A stretch of DNA of 64,000 bases. Source: Bolinopsis microptera (taxonomy: Eukaryota > Ctenophora > Tentaculata > Lobata > Bolinopsidae). Below, piece after piece: positions 34,001-42,238 of the stretch. Location: contig NC_087072.1 of the NCBI RefSeq assembly GCF_026151205.1, positions 2,871,375-2,935,374 of the forward strand, in the 5' to 3' direction. The notes under the pieces are model-generated. The model saw nothing but the letters and a program-made list of their open reading frames with translations. It was not told the origin of the DNA and searched no databases. Position 1 is the first letter of the stretch. Every line of letters starts with the position of its first letter. The position numbers and the translations under genes were made by a program.

Positions 34001-36558
34001 AATCAGCATATATCAAGACTGCAGTTGATACGATCACAATATTATCATTGTCTTTACTTCACACCTACCTACACTGAACTGAGCTATCAAAGTTATCAGA
34101 AAAACTTATCTCGTGGACCCACATCTAGAGATTGTATTGACTTCTCACGTGGTACAGATGCCGACAAGATGCCGACAGATGCCGACAAGATGCCGTACAG
34201 ATGCCGACAAGATGCCGACAAGATGCCGACAAAAGTTGCTCCTGTTTAAATAATATAGCAGAAAGAACATAAAATAACGAGTTTGTAATATTATAGACTA
34301 AAGTAAATTCTAAATAACCATAATATGATAAATAATAGCAATAATCTTTTACAAATTTACATGATGCAACTCTAAAACTATGATAAATATAAAATAAATA
34401 TCAGCATTTCGGGCTGAACGGTACAAATTTTTCACAATTAAATTTGATTAGTGGACTCGTGACTCACGGCCCACAAACATATCATATTCAATTACTCAGT
34501 GTCCACAACCTTAGGCCGTGGAAGTGTGAAGTTTCGGCCATATGGCACTGTCTTTTCTACGGGACTATTAGGATTCCATTGTTCAATAACTAAATCGTGA
34601 TTCGTAGTTATAGTAATGAAAGAAGCAGGAAATTAACTTGATATGGGGAGAATGAAGATGGACTATGAGGATTGGAATTTGGAACCCATTCATAATTAAA
34701 TAATACATGTAATGTATAACGTATAATGTATATACATTTCCAGAATCTCTCGAATATCAGGACCCTTGTACAAGCTGGCAAGTAGCAGCAAGGTGCAACC
34801 CTTCTTTCCAGTTACCAGTAGCCGGGCACTAGTAGGTGCTAGTAGCCGGGTGCTAGTAGCCGGGTGCTAGTAGCCGAGTGCTAGTAGCCGGGTGCTAGTA
34901 GCCGGGTGCTAGTAGCCGGGTGCTAGTAGCCGGGTGCTAGTAGCCGGGTGCTAGTAGCCGGGTGCTAGTAGCCGGGTGCTAGTAGCCGGGTGCTAGTAGC
35001 CGGGTGCTAGTAGCCGAGTGCTACTGTACTACAGTGACTACATTAACTACTGTTATTATACAATACTAGTAGGTGCTAGTAGCCGGGTGCTAGTAGCCGG
35101 GTGCTAGTAGCCGGGTGCTAGTAGCCGGGTGCTAGTAGCCGGGTGCTACTGTACTACAGTGACTACATTAACTACTGTTATTATACAATTACAAGATTTG
35201 AAAGACAAATAAATCTCCTAGGCTTCCTCGCGTGATAACATGTGTGTACTGCGTAGTAATGTATGGTTCCTTGAGTTCAGAACAAATTAAACAAGATTTA
35301 AAGAAAGAGCAAAATATCGATAGTCAATAAGAAGTCCTAATACAGTGGATATCCTCCCCTTTTTAAAAGGATCTCCACAATAAACACGTCAGCCTAGCTG
35401 CAAATACAAGCTGTTTAGTGTTGTTTTACAATTAAAGGTATAATGTTAACGAAATAGATCTCTCACCAAAGGGCTCTAGAATCTAAATACTTAAATAGAA
35501 TAGGGTTACACTCTGCATCCTAATGAGGTATGATGCAGAGTTCAATATAATAAAAGGTCAATTAAAATACGATACACTGGGGTATAAAAGGTTCTGAAAA
35601 TTTTCATATTAAAAGGTGATAATCAAACGTAAAACCATTGTCACTGCCCCTAAGGAATTTAAATTATTACAATTTTGAGCATAATTTCATCACAATGTAG
35701 TAGTCAACCTTTTAATTAGTTCAATAAGAATCAATATTACTAGAGGTGTGAAAACACTTTATCATTGTCTCACGTAAACATTTAAAGAATGTTCGAGTAA
35801 ATCTCTCGTCCACGTTTTTCGTTAAGCGGAGTTTTATTCGTAGGGATCCTATTTGTTAGTCTCAAAAAGTCTTTGTCGAGTAGAATTTGTTCTTAGGATT
35901 AATCTTTAAATGTACAGTATTTTAAAGGTATCTCCAGAATAAACTTATTGGAATGAATCACACTGTTGAACAATACAACACTATTCAGGAGAAGATGCGG
36001 TATCTGGACACACTGTTGAACAATAAAACACTATTTCAGGAGAAGATGCGGTATCTGGACACGACACTGAAGAGCAGTGAAGAAGGAAGAACACCCGGCC
36101 AGACTTACTACGAGAACAAGTGTATGAAGTCTGTAAACCAGGCCATTGGGAGGGCTATCAGGCACGCTAACGATTACGCTGCTATAGTCCTTCTAGATAA
36201 AAGGTAAAGATCAGACACTACATTTATTTAATTAACGATTACGCTGCTATAGTCCTTCTAGACAAAAGGTAAAGTTCAGATACTTAATTTATTTAATTGA
36301 AACTTTTGAATAATTTAATTTTGCCACGATTTTTTGACTGCTGTAACCAAAGCAGCTGCTACAACATGGAAAACTTCAAACTGTTGGGTCAATAAAACTA
36401 GAGGTATAATTCTTATTTTAATACTTTTAAGGTATTCGAGCGATCGGATCAACAAGAAACTGCCAGCCTGGATCAGAAAACATCTCAGACATTCCAACAG
36501 TCTTCCGCAGACATCTAGCATGATCAGAAACTTCTTCAAGGAGCGTGAAGTTGCTTGA
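13068..36558 (+). CDS. DDX11: ATP-dependent DNA helicase DDX11/CHL1 (Fe-S, XPD-like)
   Basis: This is a superfamily 2 iron-sulphur helicase acting in sister-chromatid cohesion and replication-fork repair. Exons: 13068-13188, 13428-13573, 13745-13834, 13992-14141, 14370-14797, 14945-15077, 15188-15856, 15982-16195, 31955-32079, 36040-36203 and 36432-36558. They total 2367 nt and give 788 residues, phases consistent throughout (human is about 900). Visible motifs are Walker A SPTGTGKS (36-43), motif Ia [12 protein letters not shown], four Fe-S cysteines (about 194, 212, 243, 278) around a lysine-rich insert, DEAH (321-324), motif [13 protein letters not shown], motif [11 protein letters not shown] (659-668) and motif [11 protein letters not shown] (726-734). 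The gene is enlarged by introns 8 (15.8 kb) and 9 (4.0 kb), which hold opposite-strand genes. Both edges of exon 10 are locally duplicated. The long-intron joins rest on phase and family homology and would fail if the assembly were wrong there. Confidence 0.9.
16755..16892. mobile_element. Palindromic element built on GACAATTGACCCC
   Basis: Direct copies of CGACAATTGACCCCC stand at the left. GGGGTCAATTGTCG and GAGTCAATTGTCAG lie inverted further right, with TATGTAATTACACTGG between. It is the same family as 31497-31775, and both copies are preceded by GTACCGC. Located in DDX11 intron 8. Confidence 0.65.
16893..17098. repeat. (GTCT)n microsatellite and unassigned sequence
   Basis: A TGTCTGTCTGTCTGTCTGG run lies at 16949-16968. 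The sequence on to the end of the next gene has no recognised feature. Confidence 0.5.
17099..23058 (-). CDS. Secreted PAN/apple-TSP1(x4)-CCP-PAN-CCP protein
   Basis: I assemble a complete minus-strand gene in DDX11 intron 8. Exons: 22998-23058 (signal peptide [18 protein letters not shown]), 22671-22779 and 22409-22542 (PAN/apple-like, six cysteines), 22039-22209, 21479-21649, 20956-21126 and 20396-20566 (four TSP1 repeats of 57 codons, [18 protein letters not shown]), 20037-20219 (CCP/sushi-like, 61 codons), 17550-17673 and 17099-17420 (second PAN fused directly to a second CCP, then stop). Module boundaries are phase 1-1, phases close, and the total of 1617 nt gives 538 residues. The product should be extracellular, probably adhesive or matrix-associated; no enzyme motif is present. 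The TSP1 exons are almost identical, with Met/Leu at one site separating two pairs. The last exon reads through a donor-like GTAGGT to a stop, so further exons are possible. Confidence 0.8.
18121..19432. repeat. Large nested foldback element
   Basis: Sequence at about 18165-18370 recurs inverted at about 19070-19240; for example GCAGACGTAGCCTCCATA at 18343-18360 pairs with TATGGAGGCTACGTCTGC at 19082-19099. A second inverted pair (about 19236-19290 and 19385-19432, AAATAATTATTTAAGAGTTA) lies just outside. Three direct copies of TCTAGATCGTGAGGACGTGT (about 18920, 19010, 19300) fill the spacer. It lies in an intron shared by DDX11 and the PAN/TSP1 gene. No coding potential. Confidence 0.7.
18400..18563. 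mobile_element. 164-bp TIR element with 9-bp target duplication (Mutator-like MITE candidate)
   Basis: The ends AAGGGTCTACCGAG and CTCGGTCGACCCTT form 14-bp TIRs with one mismatch. Exact ACGTGCCTT copies flank the element (18391-18399 and 18564-18572). The inside is a GC-rich series of CCTCGGCCTCGGT words. The flank itself contains several ACGTGCC words, so the 9-bp duplication could be partly fortuitous. Confidence 0.6.
19740..19860. repeat. CG-rich dispersed repeat fragment
   Basis: GGCCCGGCGCGCGCTACTTCGTAGC, followed by a second GCGTGCGCTACTTCG and TATACGAGTAACATCCGT, resembles fragments at 39862-39905, 56081-56145 and 56702-56905 (GCGCGCC plus TTTTACGAGTATCACCCGTT). It is probably a dispersed element family. 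No coding content. Confidence 0.45.
20618..20815. mobile_element. ACCTTATCGGAC TIR MITE, copy 1
   Basis: ACCTTATCGGAC at the left pairs with GTCCGATAAGGT at the right. Internal GAACGGACATTA words repeat in both orientations. It lies in the intron between TSP1 exons 3 and 4. Confidence 0.7.
21178..21338. mobile_element. ACCTTATCGGAC TIR MITE, copy 2 (internally deleted)
   Basis: Same ends and internal words as the neighbouring copies but about 37 bp shorter. It lies in the intron between TSP1 exons 2 and 3. Confidence 0.7.
21701..21898. mobile_element. ACCTTATCGGAC TIR MITE, copy 3
   Basis: Same element in the intron between TSP1 exons 1 and 2. Flanking intron sequence is also shared with the other copies, so the element spread with the exon duplication rather than by three separate insertions. 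Confidence 0.7.
23222..23560 (-). mobile_element. tRNA-derived SINE candidate with duplicated tail
   Basis: On the minus strand, TAGCACGTGACGGTTAAATG followed by GTTCTTGATTCGATCTC resembles A and B boxes of a tRNA gene. The body runs toward lower coordinates and ends in a roughly 52-bp block present twice in tandem (about 23222-23324, ACTACAACGAAACAGA..GACTTTGAAATAGTAGT). The tRNA part does not fold into a complete tRNA. Confidence 0.45.
23596..23690. repeat. Minisatellite, about 20-bp unit, four copies
   Basis: The unit AGTAGGGGATCTAAATGTAG repeats about four times. Related single copies occur at 24555-24612, on the far side of the next block, so the two may flank one element. Confidence 0.75.
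23691..24620. repeat. Gene-free block: hairpin-rich repeats, long hairpin, CTAA-rich tract
   Basis: About 2.4 diverged copies of an approximately 87-bp unit (23752-23960) carry small inverted repeats around GAAGTG-like loops. A perfect 9-bp hairpin GTCACGTGG..CCACGTGAC follows at 24315-24346, then a CTAA/CTAATCTAA-rich tract. AGTAGGGGA.TCTA words border both sides. The order of parts matches 541-1295 without obvious identity. I infer a solo LTR or leader of a retroelement; no coding region. Confidence 0.4.
24621..25336. other. Unassigned intronic/intergenic sequence
   Basis: Short GGAGTCACCCAGGGCAA / CGTAACCCAGGGCAAC / CGTAACTCAGGGCGA copies repeat at about 24745-24825. Otherwise AT-rich. 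I searched here for further exons of the fucolectin/CCP gene and saw none. Confidence 0.4.
25337..27373 (-). CDS. Secreted fucolectin-like/CCP protein, 5' part of gene (3' end unresolved)
   Basis: Exon 25670-26100 encodes a fucolectin/tachylectin-4 (F5/8-type) lectin domain: [19 protein letters not shown], then [10 protein letters not shown], then a CG pair. Domains of this kind bind fucose in other animals. It splices in phase 1 to 25337-25522, a 62-codon CCP domain with YGYEAFCTVG at the junction. The CCP exon ends at a good donor (ATGA|GTGAGT). A candidate signal exon ([13 protein letters not shown]) at 27307-27373 abuts a 24-bp minisatellite. Its strong donor ends in phase 1, but the lectin exon can only be entered in phase 2, so a middle exon, another donor (TG|GTGCTT) or another start is needed. 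The CCP donor is phase-compatible with the PAN exon at 22779, so the gene may continue into the PAN/TSP1 gene. Confidence 0.65.
26200..27325. repeat. 24-bp minisatellite, about 45 copies
   Basis: The unit GTGTAAAATAGTTACCTGTAGCCG repeats almost without change. A variant with an extra TTATCA occurs about three times (26216, 26990, 27142). As the unit is a multiple of three, it leaves open frames on both strands, which are not genes. On the minus strand each unit reads CTACAG|GTAACT, a good match to a splice donor. Confidence 0.95.
27374..29230. other. Unassigned sequence in DDX11 intron 8
   Basis: No domain, splice-consistent exon or clear repeat was recognised. Short open frames at 28170-28382 and 28453-28686 have no family resemblance. 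Confidence 0.4.
29232..29507 (-). pseudogene. GIY-YIG-type endonuclease fragment of a retroelement
   Basis: The 91-codon frame starts [10 protein letters not shown] and ends with FILENC, a [19 protein letters not shown] segment and NPFGLPI. The pairing of R/M-x-GHR-S with E-x-x-x-I-x-x-L-x-x-x-x-P-x-GLN is the second half of a GIY-YIG nuclease as found in Penelope-like retroelements. A stop codon lies directly upstream where the YIG half should be. Isolated, decayed fragment. Confidence 0.5.
29508..30569. other. Unassigned sequence in DDX11 intron 8
   Basis: AT-rich, with a poly(A) run at 29754-29763 and nothing coding. A short GTTTATTGTGTATTGCTC / GTTTATAGTGTAC partial duplication lies at 30069-30100. 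Confidence 0.4.
30570..30957. repeat. 19-bp minisatellite, about 20 copies
   Basis: The unit GCCGACAGGGCTCAATGTA alternates with variants (GCCGGCAGG, GCTGACAGG, ATGCA). The GTAGCCG core is shared with the arrays at 26.2 and 34.8 kb. Intronic. Confidence 0.95.
31081..31182. repeat. Two tandem copies of an approximately 48-bp unit
   Basis: ATACAAAGGGGGATCAGTGC..GGAGAGGTGT at about 31097 recurs at about 31146. Otherwise unremarkable intronic sequence. Confidence 0.7.
31497..31775. mobile_element. GACAATTGACCCC palindromic element with (TCAGGG)n core
   Basis: Five direct copies of CGACAATTGACCCCC lie on the left and three inverted copies (GGGGGGTCAATTGTCG type) on the right. The middle is GGGTTAGGGTTAGGG followed by about 15 TCAGGG hexamers (about 31610-31710). 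It is the same family as 16755-16892, whose middle lacks the hexamers, so the array expanded inside this copy. It ends about 180 bp before DDX11 exon 9. Confidence 0.8.
32134..32236. repeat. 51-55-bp tandem duplication in DDX11 intron 9
   Basis: TTTTACAAGGTGTTGGATTC plus TTGTTAATGAAGTAGCGATA is present twice in tandem. A run of nine or more G lies just upstream at about 32105-32114. Confidence 0.8.
32370..33266 (-). CDS. Short-chain dehydrogenase/reductase, SDR16C-like (retinol or 17-beta-hydroxysteroid dehydrogenase type)
   Basis: A single uninterrupted exon of 298 residues on the minus strand inside DDX11 intron 9. An N-terminal hydrophobic helix (residues 4-26) should anchor it to the ER or lipid-droplet membrane. 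The Rossmann motif TGAGQGIG (42-49), NNAG (119-122), catalytic Ser172 (NIAS) and Tyr186-x-x-x-Lys190 (YCAGK) are all present, so it should be an active NAD(P)-dependent oxidoreductase. The N-terminal anchor, overall length and C-terminal FLLKISPLP region resemble the SDR16C group (HSD17B11/13, RDH10, DHRS3), which act on retinoids and steroids; the exact substrate cannot be told. The lack of introns beside intron-rich neighbours suggests a retrocopy origin, though no poly(A) tract or target duplication was recognised. Confidence 0.9.
   Translation of the reverse strand: MDPVALLLAFLRLPLYFLLEVFYFLFRCRPCKPISNQHVLITGAGQGIGAEFARQFAEMGNTVHCLDISKELVEGVVAGLREAGHSAHAYTCDLTKSEEVEKVHKEMTENGHVVTVLINNAGVVFGANIEDMSLTQIQHSLTVNLVSGLWTIKLFLPQMLAMDQGHVVNIASMLGLMPLQGQITDYCAGKAGAIHALAQLRNQHAHTNVHFTAVCPWFVRTKLIAGIEKETNPMEPEELVRAAIQGIREEKDVVMVPDSVRFIHFLLKISPLPIRDAFYKKKPDFTKFVGHKLLEKVQ
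33267..34155. other. Unassigned sequence in DDX11 intron 9
   Basis: AT-rich. It must contain the SDR promoter. No exon or repeat recognised. Confidence 0.4.
34156..34235. repeat. GATGCCGACAA microsatellite
   Basis: Seven irregular copies of AGATGCCGACA (11-12 bp). Short open frames through it are by-products of the repeat. Confidence 0.8.
34810..35190. repeat. 14-bp minisatellite in a higher-order arrangement
   Basis: The unit GTGCTAGTAGCCGG repeats about 15 times (34817-35027), then a 42-bp spacer (ACTGTACTACAGTGACTACA..), then six more units, then the same spacer again (35147-35189). The array plus spacer has thus been duplicated as a block. The core GTAGCCGG is shared with the arrays at 26.2 and 30.6 kb. 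Confidence 0.95.
35191..35952. other. Unassigned sequence in DDX11 intron 9
   Basis: AT-rich, with no exon. ATGCAGAGT words at about 35530 recall those near 24.55 kb. Confidence 0.4.
35955..36295. repeat. Separate tandem duplications at both edges of DDX11 exon 10
   Basis: At the 5' edge, about 54 bp (intron end, acceptor and first 8 codons) is present twice: ACTATTCAG|GAGAAG at about 35982-35996 and ACTATTTCAG|GAGAAG at 36030-36045. At the 3' edge, about 66 bp (last 12 codons, donor and intron start) is present twice: ATAAAAGGTAAAG at 36198-36210 and ACAAAAGGTAAAG at 36261-36273. Only inner sites 36040 and 36203 give the family-length protein. Using the first acceptor reads through ACACTGTTGAACAATAAAAC in another frame. 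Confidence 0.85.
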
Positions 36559-36907
36559 ATGACTGGGCGTGAGGTTTGAAAATGACACAGCCCGGCAGTT
36601 TGAGACTAAATGTTTTTTGCTTTATTCTATTTTATGACGAAATAATGTTTTTATAAATTTATTATTTTACTTATTTAAATTTCCAACATTTTGTTAATTT
36701 ATTGAACAGTACCTTTGTAATATCTTGTTTATGTTTATTTTACTATCCCTGTTTGACTGCATGGTATTGCAAGAAGCCTTCCAAAAGGAACAAAAAGAAC
36801 AATTCCTGGCAGATTGAATTAATTTTGATCATCCTTTCTGCTTTTGAGATAAAACTCAATGACCCTCACATAGGAAAACATGAGCCCAAAATAAGCTCAT
36901 TTTCACC
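36559..36907. other. Intergenic region DDX11-FGGY
   Basis: AT-rich. Nothing beyond the DDX11 3' UTR and the FGGY promoter can be expected; no motif called. Confidence 0.4.
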
Positions 36908-38493
36908 ATGGTATACTACATCGGAGTAGACGTAGGGACGCAGAGCGTACGTGCAAGTCTGTGTGACGTCACTGGGAGGGAGCACAACACCAGTAGCCGT
37001 CCTCTCACCGTCCACAACCCTCTACCCGACCACTACGAGCAGTGTTGTCTCCAGATATGGGGTGCTGTGTGCGGGACTGTACGTGATGTGATCCAGGGGG
37101 TCAGGGTGGAGGAGGTCCGGGGGATAGGGTTTGATGCGACATGCTCTCTTGTTGTGGTGGGTAGTGCTGGAGAGCCTCTCAATATATCTGCTGGTAGTGG
37201 AGGTGGTAACACTTGTCTGATGTGGATGGATCACCGAGCTGAGAAAGAGACTGAGCTAGTGAACCAGTGTAAATCCTGTGTAACTGACTACGTGGGTGGG
37301 GGGTTTAGTCCGGAGCAGCAGCCTCCTAAACTACTCTGGTTAAAAAGTAACCTCCCTGAAACGTGGAGTAAAGCTGCTCACATGTTCGACCTGCCTGATT
37401 GGTTAACATACCGGGCTACCGGCAGCACTGTTCGCTCCCTGTGTTCTGTAACGTGTAAGTGGGGTTATGTAGCGGAGAGAGGAGGCTGGGATCAGGACTT
37501 CCTGACTGAGGTTGGGTTAGGGGATCTAGTAGGGTTAGATAAACTGGGGGTGAATGTCTGCTCTCCTGGGAGCAGTGTACCTGGGGGATTATCAGACAAG
37601 GCAGCTTGTGAGTTGGGTTTGAAACCTGGTACTAAAGTTGGGGTTTCTATGATAGACGCTCATGCTGGCACGCTGGCACTGCTGCGCTACACTCCTAGCG
37701 CTATCTGTGATACACTGTGTATCATCTCAGGTACCAGTACCTGTATTATGGCACTGGGCACCACTAAAACCTTTGTACCAGGAGTGTGGGGACCGTACCA
37801 GGGGCGGTGTTACCAGATACCTGGTTATTTGAAGGGGGTCAGACGGCTGCTGGCAGTGCTCTGGATCACATAGTACACTCTCACCCTGCCCACTCTGCTG
37901 ACATGACATACTCTAAACTAAACTCAGATCTGGGAGAGTTTCTAACTGACTCTACTTTGCACACTCTATCACGTGATCTGCATGTTGTACCTGATCTACA
38001 CGGTAACAGGTCACCTCTAGCTCTACCCTGGTTTAGAGGGATGGTGTCTGGACTGGACCTCAACTCTTCCTACAAGGACCTACTCGTTCTCTACTTGGCG
38101 ACTGTTCAGGGTCTGGCACTTGGTGTGCGGCTGGTAATTGACAAGTTGAGAGATCACGGACTGAACTTTAGTAATATCGTGATATGTGGCGGGCTGGCTG
38201 ATAACCCCCTGTATCTGGTCGTGCTAGCAACTGTTGTCAAGGTACCGGTAACAGCGCCACGTGATGGTAACATGATGTGCGCGGGTGCAGCGCTGTTAGC
38301 GCAGTGCGCTGCCGAGGAACGTCCGTTGAGTGCTATCTTGGAGTCGGGGGTGACTGGGTCAGATGTTAGCGTTTATAGTCCTATCAGGGAACTTGTCGGG
38401 TATTATGAAATGAAGTACAAAGTGTACAGCAGTATGGTGTCTGATCAAGTCAAATACAGGGGGATCATGCATGATGGATTATCAAATTTTTAA
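36908..38493 (+). CDS. FGGY: FGGY-family carbohydrate (D-ribulose-type) kinase, one frameshift
   Basis: The protein phosphorylates a sugar (D-ribulose in characterised relatives) in the cytosol. The intronless gene starts at a good CACCATGG context. The phosphate-binding segment is YYIGVDVGTQSVRA, then WMDHRAE, FSPEQQPPKLLWLK and LPDWLTYRATG, all typical of the FGGY/ribulokinase group. The C-terminal half has TWLFEGGQTAAG, the ATP-site segment CGGLADNPLYL and APRDGNMMCAGAA. The halves lie in two frames. The switch falls exactly at GGGG, 37801-37804, where a fifth G would restore VWGPYQGAVLPDTW and one frame of about 528 residues, the family length. I read this as a homopolymer error or a very young mutation, since both halves are otherwise fully conserved. 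Confidence 0.88.
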
Positions 38494-39589
38494 TTTTATT
38501 GGGTGTATTTCTGGCTTTTATTCCTTGCTGTTTTTGAGCTCATACCAGCAAGGCCGGGATGAGAAATAAAAAGGTGCTCTATTCTGTATTGAGTTTGACA
38601 AGCTAATTCAGAAATTGAACAAATTTAAGGAGGTAGCTGGAAATGGAAAGGATATCGTGGATTAAGTTTAATTACACAAAAAATAGTAAAGTTATTTTTT
38701 GAAATTTCTTGACTGGTCTAATGTTAAATTTCCTCGAATTGATTTTTCTGGATGGCCCAATACTGTCCGAGGACGTGAAATCTCAAAAGTTGCAATGGTC
38801 TCCTCCTTAAGATATACAAAGAAATCTACTGTGTACACTGTACATGCTGATGCAGCTTGTACTTTTATTTAGTCCCTTTAAACGGTAATGGCAGCGCTCC
38901 TGTAGCCGTATGATGTTTTTAAAGCTTAGATTTAACATTTCATTATGTAATATCTTTGAAATGGACGAGTTTTTATCAACTTTTATCTTCAAATTTACAG
39001 TCAATGTGAAACACAAGGATATATTTTCATTGCTTTATATACCCCCACTTTTTCATCTATCAAACTAAGACCATACTCGTTAGGATCATTTCTACAGTAT
39101 GTGTCCCACCTTAGTCTTCTAAACAAGACAACCGATTCAGGCACGATGATGAGGATGTCCTTTGTTCCTGAGCATGAAACTCGCTTCTCACGAAGCTTTG
39201 ATGACTGTTCACCCTTTGGCTTGTCCATCGGGGAGGGAGCAAAGGCAGCCTGAGTGGCCCATTACCAAAAAATAGTTTTAACAAAATCAATCCACTACAT
39301 ATCCCATATTGATTCCGTTTTGGCTTTGACGCATGCTCGAGGATTACATAGTAATATTATGTCCACAATGTGTTAGTATTATTATTCCATATACGGAAAT
39401 GGTGTAGACAGCTGCTGATGTAGTAAGCTTTTACATTATTTATCCTTTAGCTTTGTACTGTTCACTTCAACCTTACATAGTGCTAATAGTAATGTATTTA
39501 AGATGTGAACGTTAAATATTTATCCGCACATGACATCATCTTTAAAAATATGCTGCCAAAAGTGAATGAAACAATTAGATAATTAGATA
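38494..39589. other. Intergenic region FGGY-SCFD2
   Basis: No repeat recognised. An open minus-strand frame at 39001-39228 (75 codons, containing DILIIVPESVVLFRRLRWDT) looks more protein-like than chance but matches nothing I know and has no clear splice context. It could be an element fragment. Confidence 0.3.
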
Positions 39590-41780
39590 ATGACCCAATT
39601 AAACAAACTTCCACCCTGTAGCACAATGTTAGGAGTATCGGATTACAGCCAAACAGCCTGGCTAGAATTCCTGACCGACTTGGAGGACAGCGTGTTAGTT
39701 TGCGACACCTCAGCGCTGGAGTTGGCGCACTGGAGTGTAACTGTTCCACTTCTGTTGGAGAGGTACAAGGTGGTTAATGTGCACCACATATCTGATAAGG
39801 TGGTGGGTTATGAGTCTACCAGTATATTCTTTCTTCTCGGTGAGTGACGTATTTGATGTTATCCGGCCGCGCCGCGCGCAAACCTATGCTACTCGCATTC
39901 GAGAAGTTTTCTTTTTAATCTTCATTCCATATTTCATTACTTCGCCTAAAAGTCTGCGTTTAACCATTCGGATTAAACAGTTAATTTTGTTAAACTGAAT
40001 AGAATAAGCAGTTAATATTATTCATTTGGATTGAATAGACAACCCTAATCTGTTAAATTAATCCCTAATTTCAGGTGATCCTGGCTCGCTACCGACCCTC
40101 ACTAAAATGTTAGAAAGATGGGTCGACTCCAAAACACAACTAGTAACAGCAATCTCTCTCCTCAGTCTTAACTCACTCCGAGTTATCTCCGGTAAAGACA
40201 GCCCAGACTGCTACTACCTAGACCAGCTCTCAAATCTGGGCAACCTCTACCCTAACACCATCTTTAACTTCACCGTGTCCCCTTTATCTTGTTTCTCTTT
40301 CACTGACCACACCTTCATTACTCCTTCATCTCGGGACTTGTTCCCGCTCACTCAGCCCGACCTAGCTGCTCTTACTTCCTGGTTAAAATCACGTGGTGAC
40401 AACAGATCACCCGAGTCTGGGCAGGTGATCACCATGGCGATGTTACCGAGACCGCTCCAGCAGCAGATCAAAGTGCTTGCAGAGGAGTTGGGGTGCTTGT
40501 TTGATGAACTGGGTGTAGCAGAGGACTGTTACTCGGTGGGGAGTATGTCCAGGGTACTGGCTGACCATTTGGTTGCTACTGCGGGGAGTAGACCTTCAAG
40601 GAAACTTGCTCCGGGTAAAGTGAATGTTGTGTTTGTGGACAGAACTCTGGATTTGTTTAGTGCTACTAGTTTCGAATCAAACAACGCTGCAAACCTCTTG
40701 TTTAACAACTCTGACGAACTGTTTTCTGGTTCAAATGATGTTAAAGTAGATCTAAGACGCTTGTTCAACAAGCAAGAAACAGATGTTGTAATTAACGGTT
40801 GTATAGCTGACTCCAAATCAGCAGTACCCATCTCCACCCTTCTTACAACAGATCACACTACCCTAACTGACGAGATACTGAGCTCTCTAGAGGGCCAGAT
40901 CCAGCTGGATCCCGACACTCTGGAGAGTAGGGACTTGTCTGCAATCCTGCCTGAAACTGACACATTCTCCAAATACCAGAACTTCATTCACTTCCAGGTG
41001 CTAGCTGCTATACTGGGCTGCCAAGAAAAAGGGTGCAATGATATTACCAGATACCTGACTTCAGCAGACTTATCCCTTCTCTGGACTACTCTGGAGGATT
41101 CTGTCTTGGTTGGGCAACTTGCCAACTCAATCCTTGCATCATTTCAAGATAACCCCACACTAACACCAGAGCACATAATCACACTACTCACACACCTATA
41201 CACTCTGTTCGGGGGGCTCATCGACCAGTTCTCTGACACTGACGCTATTGAGCTAGCTAAACTGAAGAACCTGTTCTTCAAACGTCTCCAGTCCTCCAAC
41301 TCTCCTCTCAGCACCTCTCTAACCTCCTCTTGTAAAACTGAGGAGGAGACCCACAGTAAAATAGACACGATATTCAGCAGATTGGAGAGCTTGTCTCAGG
41401 ACAGGAGGAATCTGTCCCAGCTCGCTGATCTGACCAACAAGGAATCCGGGACCCCTCAGTACACCTCCCTACTCCAACAGATCATAGAACTGAGTCTGGA
41501 GAGTGAGGAGGACCTGGTGGATGTAGAGTACAGATCAGGAGGGTTGAGAGACCTGCTGAAGACAGGGTTAGGACTCTTCACCAGGGCGGTGAGTAAACCG
41601 CGGCCGGCAGGGTGTGTGTTGGTGTACGTGGTGGGCGGGGTTAGTGTGGAGGAGGTGGGCTGGGTGGAGGAGTACAGGAGGAGGACGGGGAGGGATGTTT
41701 ATCTGGCTGGAAACTGTGTGCTCAGTCATGACAAGCTGGTCAGGAGACTTTTAGTTAATGATAACTTGTTTGGGGTGTAG
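39590..41780 (+). CDS. SCFD2: Sec1 family domain-containing protein 2
   Basis: A Sec1/Munc18-like protein, a family of SNARE regulators acting in membrane trafficking. Two exons: 39590-39839 and 40075-41780, phase 1 junction (FFLLG|DPGSLPTLTK), giving 651 residues against about 680 in vertebrates. The family signatures are CYSVGSMSRVLADHL, VNVVFVDRTLDL, YRSGGLRDLLKTGL and VYVVGGVSVEEV. The start at 39590 gives a short leader; the next in-frame Met at 39626 (MLGVSDYSQTAW) aligns better with the family N-terminus and may be the true start. The donor GTGAGT and acceptor TAATTTCAG are strong. No frame breaks. The gene shares strand and neighbourhood with COG1, also a trafficking factor, but no operon is implied. 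Confidence 0.9.
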
Positions 41781-42238
41781 TGTGCTGTGCAAATAGTGGG
41801 TTTTTATATGGTTATCATTTCGGGATCTGATGATTTTTGGCATTTTGATGATTTTTTCTTAGAACGTATATGTTAAATTGTGATGACTCCGATTGTACAT
41901 TTTGCTTTAGCTGTTAAAAATTCTTGTGCTTTTACATTTGAAGTTATGTTGATTATTCCAATTGTTGAACATTCCCTTTGTGTCGATATGTTTGAAATTG
42001 TACTGTGGCAATAATACTAGCATTCTTTGTTTTGTTTTGTTTCACACTGAAGATCAAGTTAAATAATCTTCAAGGTTATAAGAAAATAACTTACAGGGAG
42101 CTGTGAAGTGTGGTGACATATGCTGATCAAGTCATTAAATTATGATAAATATTTGAAATTTAATCTCTTGTAAATTTCTGCGGACATAAAAATAACTCCT
42201 AGGAACCAAGATGTAGAGCATACAAATGTAGAAAAAGA
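41781..42238. other. Intergenic region SCFD2 to the next gene
   Basis: AT-rich 3' UTR/promoter sequence; no feature recognised. Confidence 0.4.
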
